A stretch of 34,413 nt of DNA from Byssothecium circinans (taxonomy: Eukaryota > Ascomycota > Dothideomycetes > Pleosporales > Massarinaceae), in the NCBI GenBank assembly GCA_010015675.1, contig ML976991.1:68135-102547 (forward strand). The letters run 5' to 3'. Both the position numbers and the translations under genes were made by a program. The notes under the pieces were generated by a model that saw only the letters and a list, made by a program, of their open reading frames with translations, was not told the DNA's origin and ran no database searches. Shown piece by piece: positions 21,901 to 32,400 of the stretch (positions are counted from its first letter, which is position 1; every line of letters starts with the position of its first letter).

Positions 21901-22580
21901 CATTTTGATCCTTCAACTTGAATCCGGATGAGCCGGCGTGGCTGAAATGACGTTCCACGATGATTGAATTGCCGTAGAGCTCTGGCCTGTATGCTAGATC
22001 ACCCTGATTCTTGAGCTTCACGGACAAGGTGGCGTGTTGCCGTCCTGTCTTAATGAAGCTCTTCAAGTTTTGGCCTCGGTTGGTCGCGCTTGCTTTGCCG
22101 CCGAGACAGACAGTGAGAGCTGTGAGCACCGCACTCTTCCCGCTACCATTGTGACCAATGATGAAGTTGATCAATGGGCCCAGCGGCACTGTGAGCTGGT
22201 CGTGGCACATAAAGTTCGTGCATCGCACTTCCTCAATGATGCCAGCTTCTGCTGGTACATTCTTCTCGTTCACGTTCTGCCGAATGCTTTTCTGTACCAA
22301 CTGTGTTTGCCGAAGGTATGCCTCCTCTTCGAAACCGTCATTAACACCGGCGTTGGAGGTAACATCGTCGGCGGCTTGCGACTCTACGTCCTCAGAGTAG
22401 CTTCGCTCGCTAGGTTCAATAGAGTGACGCGGTCGCTTGTACTGGTGTGAGAGTTAGTGCTGTCCGGTGTAAAATGGGAGGGAAGCCACATACACGGCTT
22501 GGCCCCGCACTACCATGTAAGGATGTTCGATGGTGGTCTGTCAGACTTCGCGGGCGTTTCGCAGGCAACACTTGTGCCAT
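18926..22580 (-). CDS. SMC6: Structural maintenance of chromosomes protein 6
   Basis: Six exons: 22580-22494, 22441-21290, 21240-20675, 20626-20533, 20481-19471 and 19420-18926. They give 1134 residues, normal for SMC6. It is an ATPase arm of the nuclear SMC5/6 complex, which handles recombination intermediates, stalled forks and rDNA. Walker A GHNGSGKSA is near residue 125 and QLDNPMNVLTQDMARQFL follows, a hallmark of SMC6. Long coiled coils surround a hinge at about 545-700 (FGAALEGFIVTNKADKDLL ... YRAPVYIGTKAP). The signature LSGGEKSF is near 1042 and Walker B PIRCLDEFDVYMD near 1062. Five introns of 48-52 nt all have GT-AG ends, most with CTAAC-type branch sites. I chose the ATG at 22580 because it splices in phase with Walker A exon 2. 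Another ATG at 22734 reads a different frame and stops at 22510. Confidence 0.95.
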
Positions 22581-22869
22581 GTCGACAGCGATAGCAGAGG
22601 CGGGGTTCTGGGTGATCAGGCAAGAGTTGAGCGCTGGTCTTGTGGGGAGTTGGTGAGGCGGACGCGCGCGGGACGCGGATCGTTTTGGTGGTCTTGGCGC
22701 GACTACTCACTTCGACAATAAGAATTTTGCTCATTTTTCAATTCTACGTCAGTGAGAAGGCGATTGATATTATTTGCTACTTAGCCCCGTAATATCTTCA
22801 ATGAAAAGTTCAGTACAGACCTTCACGACGATGGGTAATCCGATACATCCTGCCAGTCGCGCGGGCGGT

Positions 22870-22884
22870 CACGTGCCGACGCGT
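22870..22884. promoter_or_regulatory. E-box plus MluI cell-cycle box upstream of SMC6
   Basis: CACGTG at 22870-22875 and ACGCGT at 22879-22884 are separated by three bases, about 290-305 bp before the SMC6 ATG. ACGCGT is the palindromic site of MBF-type factors that switch on G1/S and repair genes in yeasts. CACGTG is the bHLH site. Both palindromes are seen directly; function is inferred. Confidence 0.45.
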
Positions 22885-23104
22885 TTCTGAACCACTCTGG
22901 TAACATTCTCATCGGACAATAGGAAAACTATTGAAGAAAGAGATTGCTGGTCCCCTACAAACCCACCGTCAAAATCCATGACAAGAGTCTTTATTATCCC
23001 AACGGCAAGAGACACCAGACGATCTCCGTCTGATCAACAATAACTTTGGGATCACATCACCATCACAACCAATCAAAGCCAAAAGCATTTTGGCAAGCCT
23101 ACGG

Positions 23105-23384
23105 ATGTCGCGCCCTCTCCCATACACAGCACCACGCGCACGCAAGCCACAGCCTGCATGCAGATGCCGCACATGCCTCTCACCACACCGTCCTCACAAA
23201 AAGCCAAAAGGCCTATTGCTCAGGTACGCAGCTCAAGGTAAAGGAGTTTTGGAGCGCACGCAACCCCGCAGCTATCCAAACCCTATCTGCGTTCCGACCT
23301 TTCGGTGTACTAACGGACAGGGTCGGCGACTGGGTGGTTGCTTTGTTTGATATATCGCGAGGTTATACTGAGCAGCAGGAATGA
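23105..23384 (+). CDS. Possible small spliced gene, basic 60-residue peptide
   Basis: ATG at 23105 opens a 38-codon basic, Pro/Arg/Cys-containing stretch (MSRPLPYTAPRARKPQ...). At CTCAG/GTACGC (23224) a donor can join to an acceptor at 23320. It is preceded by a perfect TACTAAC at 23309-23315, giving a 97 nt intron. Exon 2 (23321-23384) then reads RVGDWVVALFDISRG...EQQE and stops at 23382. Phase is kept across the junction. I recognise no family. It may be a non-coding transcript or chance; the branch-to-acceptor distance is short. Confidence 0.2.
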
Positions 23385-23641
23385 GTCTGTTCTCTGAGCT
23401 CCACCTGTTACCGCGAAGATTTGCCACTGTAAGTGACTATGGAAGAAGGGAAAGAGAGATAAGGGAAGGATTAGGATAGGAACGGACGGTCGCGCGTTCC
23501 AGTTCTTGTTCCTAAATTAGGTATCCTGAATGCCTGTCGGCAATATTAATGTTACAAAACGCATTATGAAATCCGTCCATAAGAGAAGGATATGAAGCAG
23601 TCGAGGTAGTCATGCCGCCCTGGCCGATTCGGACCACTTTT

Positions 23642-25651
23642 TCAAGATGTCGAAGAAGCGAACAGGACCTTTCGAGGGTTTCCAAGCACCAGACTGCGTG
23701 AAGTGCCCCCTTCTATGTCGCCGAGCATCCTATTCATGCCCCCTAGGTCGAGCTCTCCTTGAGACAAAAGGGCCAAATCAGTTCTCCTTGCGCCCTCCTC
23801 TTCTTCCTGCTCTCTCGCAAAGATCGCAGTTAGATCCCTTCCAACTTGCTGGGTAGTGTTGGGTGCAGTGATAACCAAGCGGTGCTCGCCAGCTACAAGG
23901 ATATTCCTAGGCAATGCCATCCGCGCATCTTGTACAGTGGTGTCGAACTGGTCAACAGATGTGATAGTCTCGCCCATGATGGATATGTCTTGCAGTTGTG
24001 ATAGTCCGGGTCCAGGTAGCGAGCTCCCGTTGCTCCCTGCTGCGCTACGCGCCCAGAACTTTGCCAGGTCGGGGATACGATGAATTTCCGCACCGTACCA
24101 TATGATGACAGAATCTTGAATGGGCTCATCGTGTGTCGTATGTAGTGATGCGACAGAAACACCGCCATGAGGTGGTATGGAGCTACTGGACGAGCTGTGG
24201 AAGAGCACTTCTTCTTTCTTGCGACGTGTGTTGGGTGTCATGGGTGCTAGAGAGCCGCGACTACTGCGTGCTTTTGGGCTGGAAGGACCACTGCTGGCTC
24301 TCTCGTTATCCGAAGTTCCGACAAAGCCTCGCAAAGAAAAGGCGGATGGGTCTGCTGGCGGACTAGGCCCGGAACGGTCCACATCCCATACGCCCCATTC
24401 GCCATCTGAAAGAAGAGCAACGATGTGACGGCCGTCGGACGCCCAAGCAGCATCGATGATGGCCTTGCGAGCGGCGAGGATAGGTGGAGAGTTGGCCTTG
24501 GCATGCTCGAAACCAGTCTTGAACGAGGCCACGGTAGCTCCAAGCTTTGGAAGTCGGGTGCCTGCTCGATTTGTCCGTGCTGCAAAGAGGTCGACCACCC
24601 GTGCCGTGCCTGATCTATCCACAACAAGTAGCTGCGAATGCCGGGCCTTCGGGTACTGTGCTATGTTGAAGGCCACTTTCGTTGCCGGCTTTTGTAGCGT
24701 GCGACTGTAGTATGGTGCCACTGGATTGTTTAGTTTCACCGACGTGTCGGTGAGATTGAACCGCCAAACGTTCAGCAACCCCCCAAGCTCGGCTGTATGC
24801 GATGCGACGAGAAGGTCAAAGCTGCTTGCATCACCGGCAGTCGTGGAACGAGAACGCGGCTGCTTCTTTCGCGGACTGCGTCTTCCTGGGGTAGCTCCCT
24901 CTTCCCCCTCGCCGTCTGCATCCATGTCATCATCCGATGAATGCTTGTGGTTGGGCTCGCTTCGTGAAGTCCAGGTCATGCTCACGCCCCTTGGGATGTC
25001 CTGGTGCCCTGCATAGACGGGTATCTTTGTGACTTCCTCGCCGTACAACGATTTGCCGCTTGATGAGCGGGCTTTGGCAGCGTCTGGCGGCGGGGCCAAG
25101 GGCAGAGTTACGATACGCACGCTGTAATCGGTACACGCTATGGCGAAACATATCTTTTTGGCGAATATAGGCGGCGTTGATGCTGTTGGTAGGCGCTCCA
25201 AGGCGGGTGCAATTGCAGGAACGGCGATGTGAAGGACGTCTGTGTTGAGCGGCAGGTATATTTGTTGGATGATGGACGGGTATGGTTGGTCTGGGTCCAG
25301 CTCCTCCTCTTCGTCGTCGAATTCAGCCTTTGGCGGGGGCTCGTCGTCGTCGGAGTCGTCGAGGCTGATCACGTTCGTCTTGGACGTGCCATTGACTTTG
25401 ACGGGCGCTTTTGGCAGCGGCACACTCTTCTTGAAAGGCCGCCCTCCTCTCCACAATATGCCCACGCCGCCGTCTTGCCCGTAGAGGATGATGGTCGAGC
25501 CATTTGACGCTTTGACGGGGTAGATGTTGGTGTCGTGGACGCGCCGCGGCAGCTCGTACCTAGAACATCATAAACGATTGATGCAATGTGAGCATGTCCG
25601 GACATACCTGAGCTGTGCGGTCTTGCCTTTTGTCGCGATGAAGGGCTTCAT
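23642..25651 (-). CDS. Nucleoporin NUP37-like WD40 protein
   Basis: Two exons, 25651-25608 and 25559-23642, encode 653 residues; the 48 nt intron is GTATGT...GTTCTAG. NUP37 is a beta-propeller of the Y-complex (NUP107-160) that coats the nuclear pore. The N-terminus MKPFIATKGKTAQLR, then YELPRRVHDTNIYPV and SNGSTIILYGQDGG..ILWRGGRPFK, matches the pattern I associate with filamentous-fungal NUP37. WD-like strands follow, for example CFAIACTDYSVRIVTLPL, SQLLVVDRSGTARVVDLF and AWASDGRHIVALLSDGEWGVWDV. Acidic and Ser/Pro-rich inserts (DDSDDDEPPP, DDDMDADGEGEE) interrupt them. The assignment rests on recall of the family; a generic WD40 protein is the alternative. It is divergent from APC1 with only 195 bp between start codons. 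The true start lies in exon 1, not at later Met codons. Confidence 0.62.
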
Positions 25652-25846
25652 GTTGTGGTGAGAGAAGCTCGGAGGTGCTGCGGAGCGGACAAGAAAATCT
25701 AGGGAAAGCGCGTCACACCAAAACACCACCCAGTCGCGTCGCCCACGCAGCAACCACGACCCCGCCAAACCGCCCACCGCCCACCGCCCATCTCAATATC
25801 CTCAATATTCTCCACGACCTCCTCATGCCGCGAACCGATCCCCCGC
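25652..25846. promoter_or_regulatory. Compact divergent promoter of NUP37-like gene and APC1
   Basis: Only 195 bp lie between the two ATGs. The sequence is GC-rich with CCGCCCACC repeats near 25766-25790 and TCGCGTC near 25735-25741, which on the other strand contains ACGCGA, a weak match to an MluI-type cell-cycle site. There is no TATA box. Confidence 0.4.
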
Positions 25847-28800
25847 ATGGCCGCCCTACACTCCATCGGGGTGCGCAAGCCTGCCGCGCTCGCATACCTG
25901 ATCGCTGAATCCATTCTCGACCAAGACTGCACCGAGCGCGACTACACCTGGGAGACGTACCATGATGGAGGCCCCGAGAGCCCCACAGAAGAGGTGGTGG
26001 CGACCGAGTATCATGTCGTATGGTCGAGAGGCGGCGTGGTGCGCAAGGTCTTTAATTTCGAAATCGAGAAAGAGGCTGTAATCCAGGCATTGCTCACTTG
26101 CTTTCCCACCGAAGAACACGCACCGGTCTCCACTCAAGCCAAGGGAGACGGGACGGATGTGGATCCATCGCGGACATTCCTCACCCAGGGCACACAACCT
26201 GCGACGAATCCAAATGCGCCGGCAACACCCCGCACCGTGGAGGTCCAGTCTCGAGCATTGGTCGTTTTCCTCAAATCGCAGGCCCATGTCTTCTTTCTGT
26301 CGGGCACGACACACGTCGTGAACCTGCCGTTCGAGGTAGACAGAGCATTCCCAGCTGCTCGAGGCGTGCTTCTACAGAGGAAGATCTCACCACCGAAGCC
26401 GCTCCCTGTCAGCCCGCAGATCCCCTCAGCACCGCCGAATTCTTTCCTCACCAACGCCCAGTCCTTCTTATCCCAAACTTTCTCACAAAGCTTCGCGCAG
26501 CCTCGCCGTCATGGCTCGTCGTTGGGGCCTTCTCGGCTCAGCATGGGCGCGAAACCGGGACCGACTATACCTTTGTTTTTGGAGGAGCTGGTGAAAGGCT
26601 CTGCAGCTACAAACACAGAAGGAATGCCGAGACTGTACTCCTTTACAGATCCGCTTGCTGAGTTGGGTCTCGTGGTGAATGTGACCACGGGCGGAGAGCG
26701 AGACGGCTTGCTTACCGTCCATGGCTCTGGACACAGAAAGCTAGAAGCAGTCAATACAGCCGAAGAGATATTGTACGTCTCTCCAAAGAACGAGATTCTA
26801 TTTGACGTGAGCGGGAATGACAAGCCTCTGCTTCTGGTTGTGACGGCCAACTACAAGACAAATGTATTTACCATCTGGTCCGCAGCCTACATGGAGCCCA
26901 AATCAATATCCACTTCCCGCAAACAACACACCTCGCTCCCGAAAAGTAAATCACGAAGGCGTAGCTCTTACGGTCCTACTGCAACGGGGACCGGTGCAAC
27001 AACGCCCGTTGTTCGAGGGACTGACAGACTGCGGGAGAGTTTTGGTGGTGCCGGTCATGGTAGGGGCAAGACGCAGCCAGCTTCCTTTCGCACGGCCTCA
27101 CAAGGTAGGGAGCGGCTTTCAGATCAGGCGGTCGAGGATGCACTAGCTTCACAGCTAAACCCTACTTTCGACCCTTCTCGACAGCCAAGGGAGTCGAGGC
27201 GTGTGAGCTCACTTCTGTCGCGCGCCGAGCTCTCAACCAGCTTTGATAAATCGGCTTTCCAAGACTTAGCAACCCAGCGTCACAGCCTGAGCGGTAGTTT
27301 CTCGGCAAGTTTTGGAGCAAGTCAGCGAAGCCGGCATTCCCTTAGTAACGATAGAACGAGCTTTGGGGGTTTTTCTTACCCGCGCCATCGAGCGTCCACT
27401 CCGGGCAGTATGACTTCACGGATGAGTCTCGGTGCAGGTTCTGTGGATTCTACGTTGGATGATATCATGGACGATACTTTTGATACCCTGGAGGATTACG
27501 ATGAGCTTGATGATTTATTTGCGCCTGCTGATACAGGAGCTGAGCACGAGTCCATGGAATCGCTCCGCAAAGAGTTGGTAATGAGTGTTGTTGCCGAAAT
27601 CTCCGTCCAGGATTATTTAAAAGCTGGTCTCTTCGCGTTGAGCCATCCGGGTTCAAATTCCCAGGTGTGTAACTTCCTCTCCAGATCCCTTCTATCATCA
27701 CTAACCGCCCACATAGAGCGTTTATAAAGTGTTCTCGTCCATTGCGCCTTTCAATTCAGCCACTCTGCACGAAAGGAAGCTGTTCCTTTACATCATGCAC
27801 TCCTCCTTAGAGCATCCTCTCGAGTGTGAGCTGTCCATCACAAGGAAGAGACTTTCACCATCGGCTTCCATATCACAAACTAGTGCCCGAACTGTTGCTC
27901 CCCGATATGCATGTGTTCCCAGATTTGTCCAAGCTCACAACATGAAAGACGCAATTGATGCCATAAAGCTTGTTGATGGTCATGTCGAGAGAGTAGCTAG
28001 TCTTACTTCGACTGACCCGCGCGAGCCGTGTATATCCATATCGGCTGGCTGGGGCACACATTTACCAGCTAAGTTCACCATGGAAGCGGCAAGGTTATTT
28101 AATCCGTACGCAATCCTCGAAGACGAGCATTCAAGGGCAACTGCGGGCCTGAAGCGGACAATAAGTGTGCAAAAACCTCTACAGAAGTTGCTCCGCTCAG
28201 GAGCTGGCGGAGCATTTGAGCTGGTGGACGGCGACTCGTACCGGCACTCGATCCAGATCCACCTCGTGCCCACGAATCCCCTAGTGGCTGAGATTTTCCG
28301 TGTTCTCGCTTTGATCCTTCCACACTACACTGGGGATTTTCTCTTAGAGATATGGTGGAACATCCGCAAGACGTGGACTGGGAAAAATGACCGAGACGGT
28401 GATGCTGACTGGAGCTCTTTCGTCACGACTCTCTTCACTTTGTCAGTGCCTTTCACAGATGAGCGAAGCAGAAAGCCTACACGGGGGAAACCTGCCCAGA
28501 GACGAAGCATTGGGCGCGGAAAAGACCATGGCGGAGATGATGCAAGCTCGGCATGGCGTACAATGTGTGATAGACAAGCTTCCCGTCCGCACGCAAAGAG
28601 CTGGGAATCTACACCATGGCAAAGGGTACAGCAAGCTCATCCTGCATCTGTCATGATGAGCCCGCCTTCCAAACGCTCTTCTCGTCTTCAACCTCCCACC
28701 ATCAAGGAGCAGATCACAAGAAAACAAGACCTGCTAGTTGCCTGCGCTGAAAGTGCACGCCAATTCACTCAATCACCTATCGGAAAAGCAGCGAATGATC

Positions 28801-31800
28801 ACTGGAGAAGGCTTTCTCCATCGGAAAAGCAGGATCTGCGTGTCTCTACTCTCTCTGAGGTGGTAGTCACGCTCCACCTCTTCCGCGAAGAGCTCAAACT
28901 TGACGTACTTGCCAAAAGTCTTGCAACACCAAAGGCAGGAAACCTAGCACCCGTGCTAGCTCAATTGGGCCATTGGTTGCGATGGGACTCATGGGACCGA
29001 AGACCAGGGGCCTATTACGATTTAGACGGCGGTTCATCAGAGGATTGGATGTACGAAGACACCCACTTTATTTCGAGCGTACGACTGCACTCCCAGCCAT
29101 GGGATGCTCCTCCCTCAGTCCTGGGATGGCTCAGCACGGTTTCGGGTGCCCGCGTCTACGCTCCTTTCCCTACACTAGCGACTTTGATTCGAAAATCAAA
29201 GGCGTCCCCACATTCATCGGTGAACATTGATGAGATCGTCTCGGCAGTCACTCCTCGAACAGTGGCACTGCAAAGATTCTTTCGCGACGTGGACCACAAT
29301 GCTAATCCCCGAAAGGCCGTCGAGCTTATTGAGCAATGTGGTATCACTACGCAAATGCTGTCAACTCTGCCGCAAGCTGCACAGGCGCCTCTCATGGAAG
29401 CTATCACAAAATGCCAGGCCAGTCCTCCGACGACCTGGTCTGGCTCGCTATTGAAGTTGGTCCAACGAGAGGACCTCGATCTCAGGTTGACAACGGATCA
29501 CGATCCCACGCAAGACTTACACCAGACCTATGCGCAAATGGCGATGGGTCAACAGTCCACACTGCACACGGGACCTACTCGAGATGTTCATACGATATGT
29601 CAACAAGCAGAGCGGCCAGAAACGCTATCGTCTACAGCAGAATCTGATCGTCATTCAATAACAAGATTGATCTTCAGGGAAGACCGTCGCTTCATGGAAG
29701 CGTACTCTCTGCTAGAGCCCACGAAGCCGTCTGTCGCTTACTATGGCTATGACAGCAGGGCTGAAGATGCGGCTGTTCTAGAAGGCCAGAAGATCTTCGT
29801 ACAATGGGTCATGATCCGCACATTCTCATTGCCCCTGGGGAGCTCAATGTTGAAATTCAGCAGCAAAAAGCCACTTTTGACGGAGAAATTCTCGCTAATC
29901 GGCTTTTCAACATCTTGCGTCATGAAGCCAATGGGCAATGTTGTTACCGCCGACCGCACAACATACTCGGAGGAGAAGTTCTTCTGGGCATTCTTCAATC
30001 AAGGTGTTTCGGCTGGCCTCGGCATTTCACGCGACGCTCAAGGCATTGATACATCTTGGATCATGTACAACAAGCCTGCAGACCTCTCAAATCGACACGC
30101 TGGGCTGTTACTAGGCCTAGGTTTGAATGGTCATCTAAAAAACATTGCCAAATGGCTCACCCTGAAGTACCTCACGCCGAAGCATACAATGACATCAGTT
30201 GGACTACTCCTAGGATTGTCTGCATCCTACATGGGTACCATGGATACGTTAGTCACCCGCCTGTTATCAGTGCATGTCACTCGAATGCTGCCACCTGGTG
30301 CCGCAGACCTAAACCTATCACCATACACACAGACCACGGGTCTCATGGGGATCGGACTGTTGTACTACAATACTCAACATCGACGAATGAGCGAGGTAAT
30401 GCTATCCGAAATTGAGCATGTGGACGAGCCAGACCCGTCTGAACCGCCTGACGCACTTCGCGACGAAGCGTACAGATTGGCTGCTGGGTTTGCTTTGGGT
30501 TTCATAAATTTGGGCAAGGGCAAAGACCTACGAGGTCTCCACGACATGCGAATCGTCGACCGACTCCTTTCCGTCGCAGTTGCACCGAAACTCGTCGACG
30601 TTGTCCACATCCTTGATCAAGCGACGGCCGGTGCAGTCGTCGCCATCGCACTCATCTTCATGAAAACCCACGATGAAGCTCTCGCGCGGAAGATTGATGT
30701 TCCAGACACGCTTCCGCAGTTCGACTATGTCCGTCCCGACATCTGCCTCCTCCGTACCCTCGCGAAGCACATCATTATGTGGGACAACATTCGCGCAGAC
30801 AGTGACTGGATCATCAATAATCTACCTTTCGACTACCGCAGCGACCACGCCCTTAAAACCATCATGAAACTTCGCAGCGACCAAATGCCGTTTTTCAACA
30901 TCATCACTGGTCTGCTCTGGAGTATTTCGCTCAAATACGCGGGGACAGGCAACATTAAGGTCCGCGACTTTCTCATCCGGTACCTCGACCAACTCATTCG
31001 CATCAACAAACTCCCAGCTCATCGTTACGATGCCAAACTCGCCCGCAACACTGTCCGCAACTGTCAAGATCTCACAGCACTGGCTGCAGCTACAGTCATG
31101 GCAGGTACCGGCGATCTTTACGTATTCCGCCGTCTCCGAGGCCTTCACGGACGACTTGGTCAGGATACACCATACGGATCACACTTGGCAGCGCACATGG
31201 CGATCGGTGTGCTCTTCATCGCAGGCGGAACCTACACATTCAGCACCTCCAACAAAGCCATCGCATCCCTGATCTGCGCCTTCTACCCACTCTTCCCCCT
31301 CGACGTACAAGACTCGCGCGCCCATCTCCAAGCCTTCCGCCACTTCTGGGTCCTTGCCGCCGAACCGCGCGCCCTCATAATCCGCGACGTAGATACCGGA
31401 AAGGCCTTTTCTGCCCCCATCACTGTGCATCTCAAAGAGAATGACGAAGTCAAGAAACTCACTGCGCCGTGCCTACTCCCTGAACTCCACACCATCGAGA
31501 GGATAGAAACAAGTGATCCAACGTACTGGCCCACAACGCTAGACTTCGTCCTGAACCCACGCCATCTCACGCATTTCCGGCACACGCAAACCCTCCTCGT
31601 ACGCCGCCGCTCCCCCCACGACCAATACGCAACCGCCTTCTCCGCAACCCTCGTGGCGCTCAACGATGCACAAGCCTCACGTACCTCGCGCCTAATGTGG
31701 GACTGGCTCTTCTCCTTGCCCGCCCTCTCCGAGTTCGAGAAAGCGGATATCGGCCTCATTTTACCCACCGACCAGTATAGTTCGACGTTCTTGGACGATG

Positions 31801-32012
31801 GGGCCACGATTGTGGATCATAGGTTGGTGCTTAGGCGATTGGCGAAGAGTTGGGAAGCGAGGGACCTGTGGGTGCTGAGGGGTGTGTTTGAATGGGCGGA
31901 GGGGGTGGCGCAGGGTCAGGGGAGGGTGAGGTGGTTGGGGAGAGAGGTTGTGGAGAGGTTGAGGGCGGGGATTTTGGAGAGAGGGAGGGTGATGGGTGGG
32001 GAGGAGGTTTGA
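25847..32012 (+). CDS. APC1: Anaphase-promoting complex subunit 1 (BimE / Cut4 family)
   Basis: Two exons, 25847-27664 and 27717-32012, encode 2037 residues, close to Aspergillus BimE. APC1 is the largest APC/C scaffold, a nuclear platform joining the catalytic APC2-APC11 arm to the TPR arm, so it governs anaphase onset. The N-terminal part is propeller-like (about 1-600) with LVVFLKSQAHVFFLSG and DPLAELGLVV, then a Ser/Arg-rich loop. The proteasome/cyclosome (PC) repeats lie at about 1395-1750 and include HAGLLLGLGLNGHLKNI, SVGLLLGLSASYMGT and TGLMGIGLLYYNT. The intron is 52 nt (GTGTGT...CACTAACCGCCCACATAG) at residue 606. The start MAALHSIGVRKPAALAYLIAE sits at the usual family N-terminus. 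It is divergent from the NUP37-like gene and tail-to-tail with the iminopeptidase. The long Ser-rich loops are typical phosphoregulation sites in this family (known of the family, not seen here). Confidence 0.93.
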
Positions 32013-32400
32013 GGATGTGGGAGTGCGTAGGAGATATGCTTTTGTGTTTGGCTGTGGGGATGAATGGATGGAGAGGTGGGCTTGATAGGATAGAACCATG
32101 CTTTCAAATTTAGATGCATCGTCATCAGTACTGCGAGTCCGCTCGTCGGACAATGATCTACCTCATACTCCCATTCCTTGTCTATCCACATACACTCCTC
32201 CCCTCGATGTCTGTTCGACCCTCTCACAGTAACGAGATCTTGTGACGAGTCTCCGTTCTCTAAAAAACTATCTCCAAGATAGATACAACATCTTCCACTC
32301 CTTTCGGAAGGTAATATACGAAACTTTGGTCAGCTCCCCAGACTACCTTATTCCCACAACAGCCATCCCACGCACCCCATCCATCCTATTAATCGACAAC
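32013..32400. other. Convergent 3' regions of APC1 and iminopeptidase
   Basis: APC1 ends at 32012 (+) and the iminopeptidase ends at 32401 (-). The 388 bp between them should hold both 3' untranslated regions. No gene, hairpin terminator or repeat of note is seen. Confidence 0.5.

Larger units (their letters stand above)
22581..23641. other. SMC6 upstream region and NUP37 3' side
   Basis: About 1.06 kb between two minus-strand genes. It holds promoter elements of SMC6 (listed separately) and a possible small spliced gene on the plus strand at 23105-23384. An ATG at 22734 on the minus strand opens a 74-codon frame that overlaps the SMC6 start out of frame. If it lies in the leader it would act as an upstream open reading frame. 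Confidence 0.45.

Noticed and set aside
27648..27662. B-box-like GGGTTCAAATTCCC suggesting a tRNA
   Set aside because: It lies in the APC1 coding sequence at an exon end, with no A-box or acceptor stem partner.
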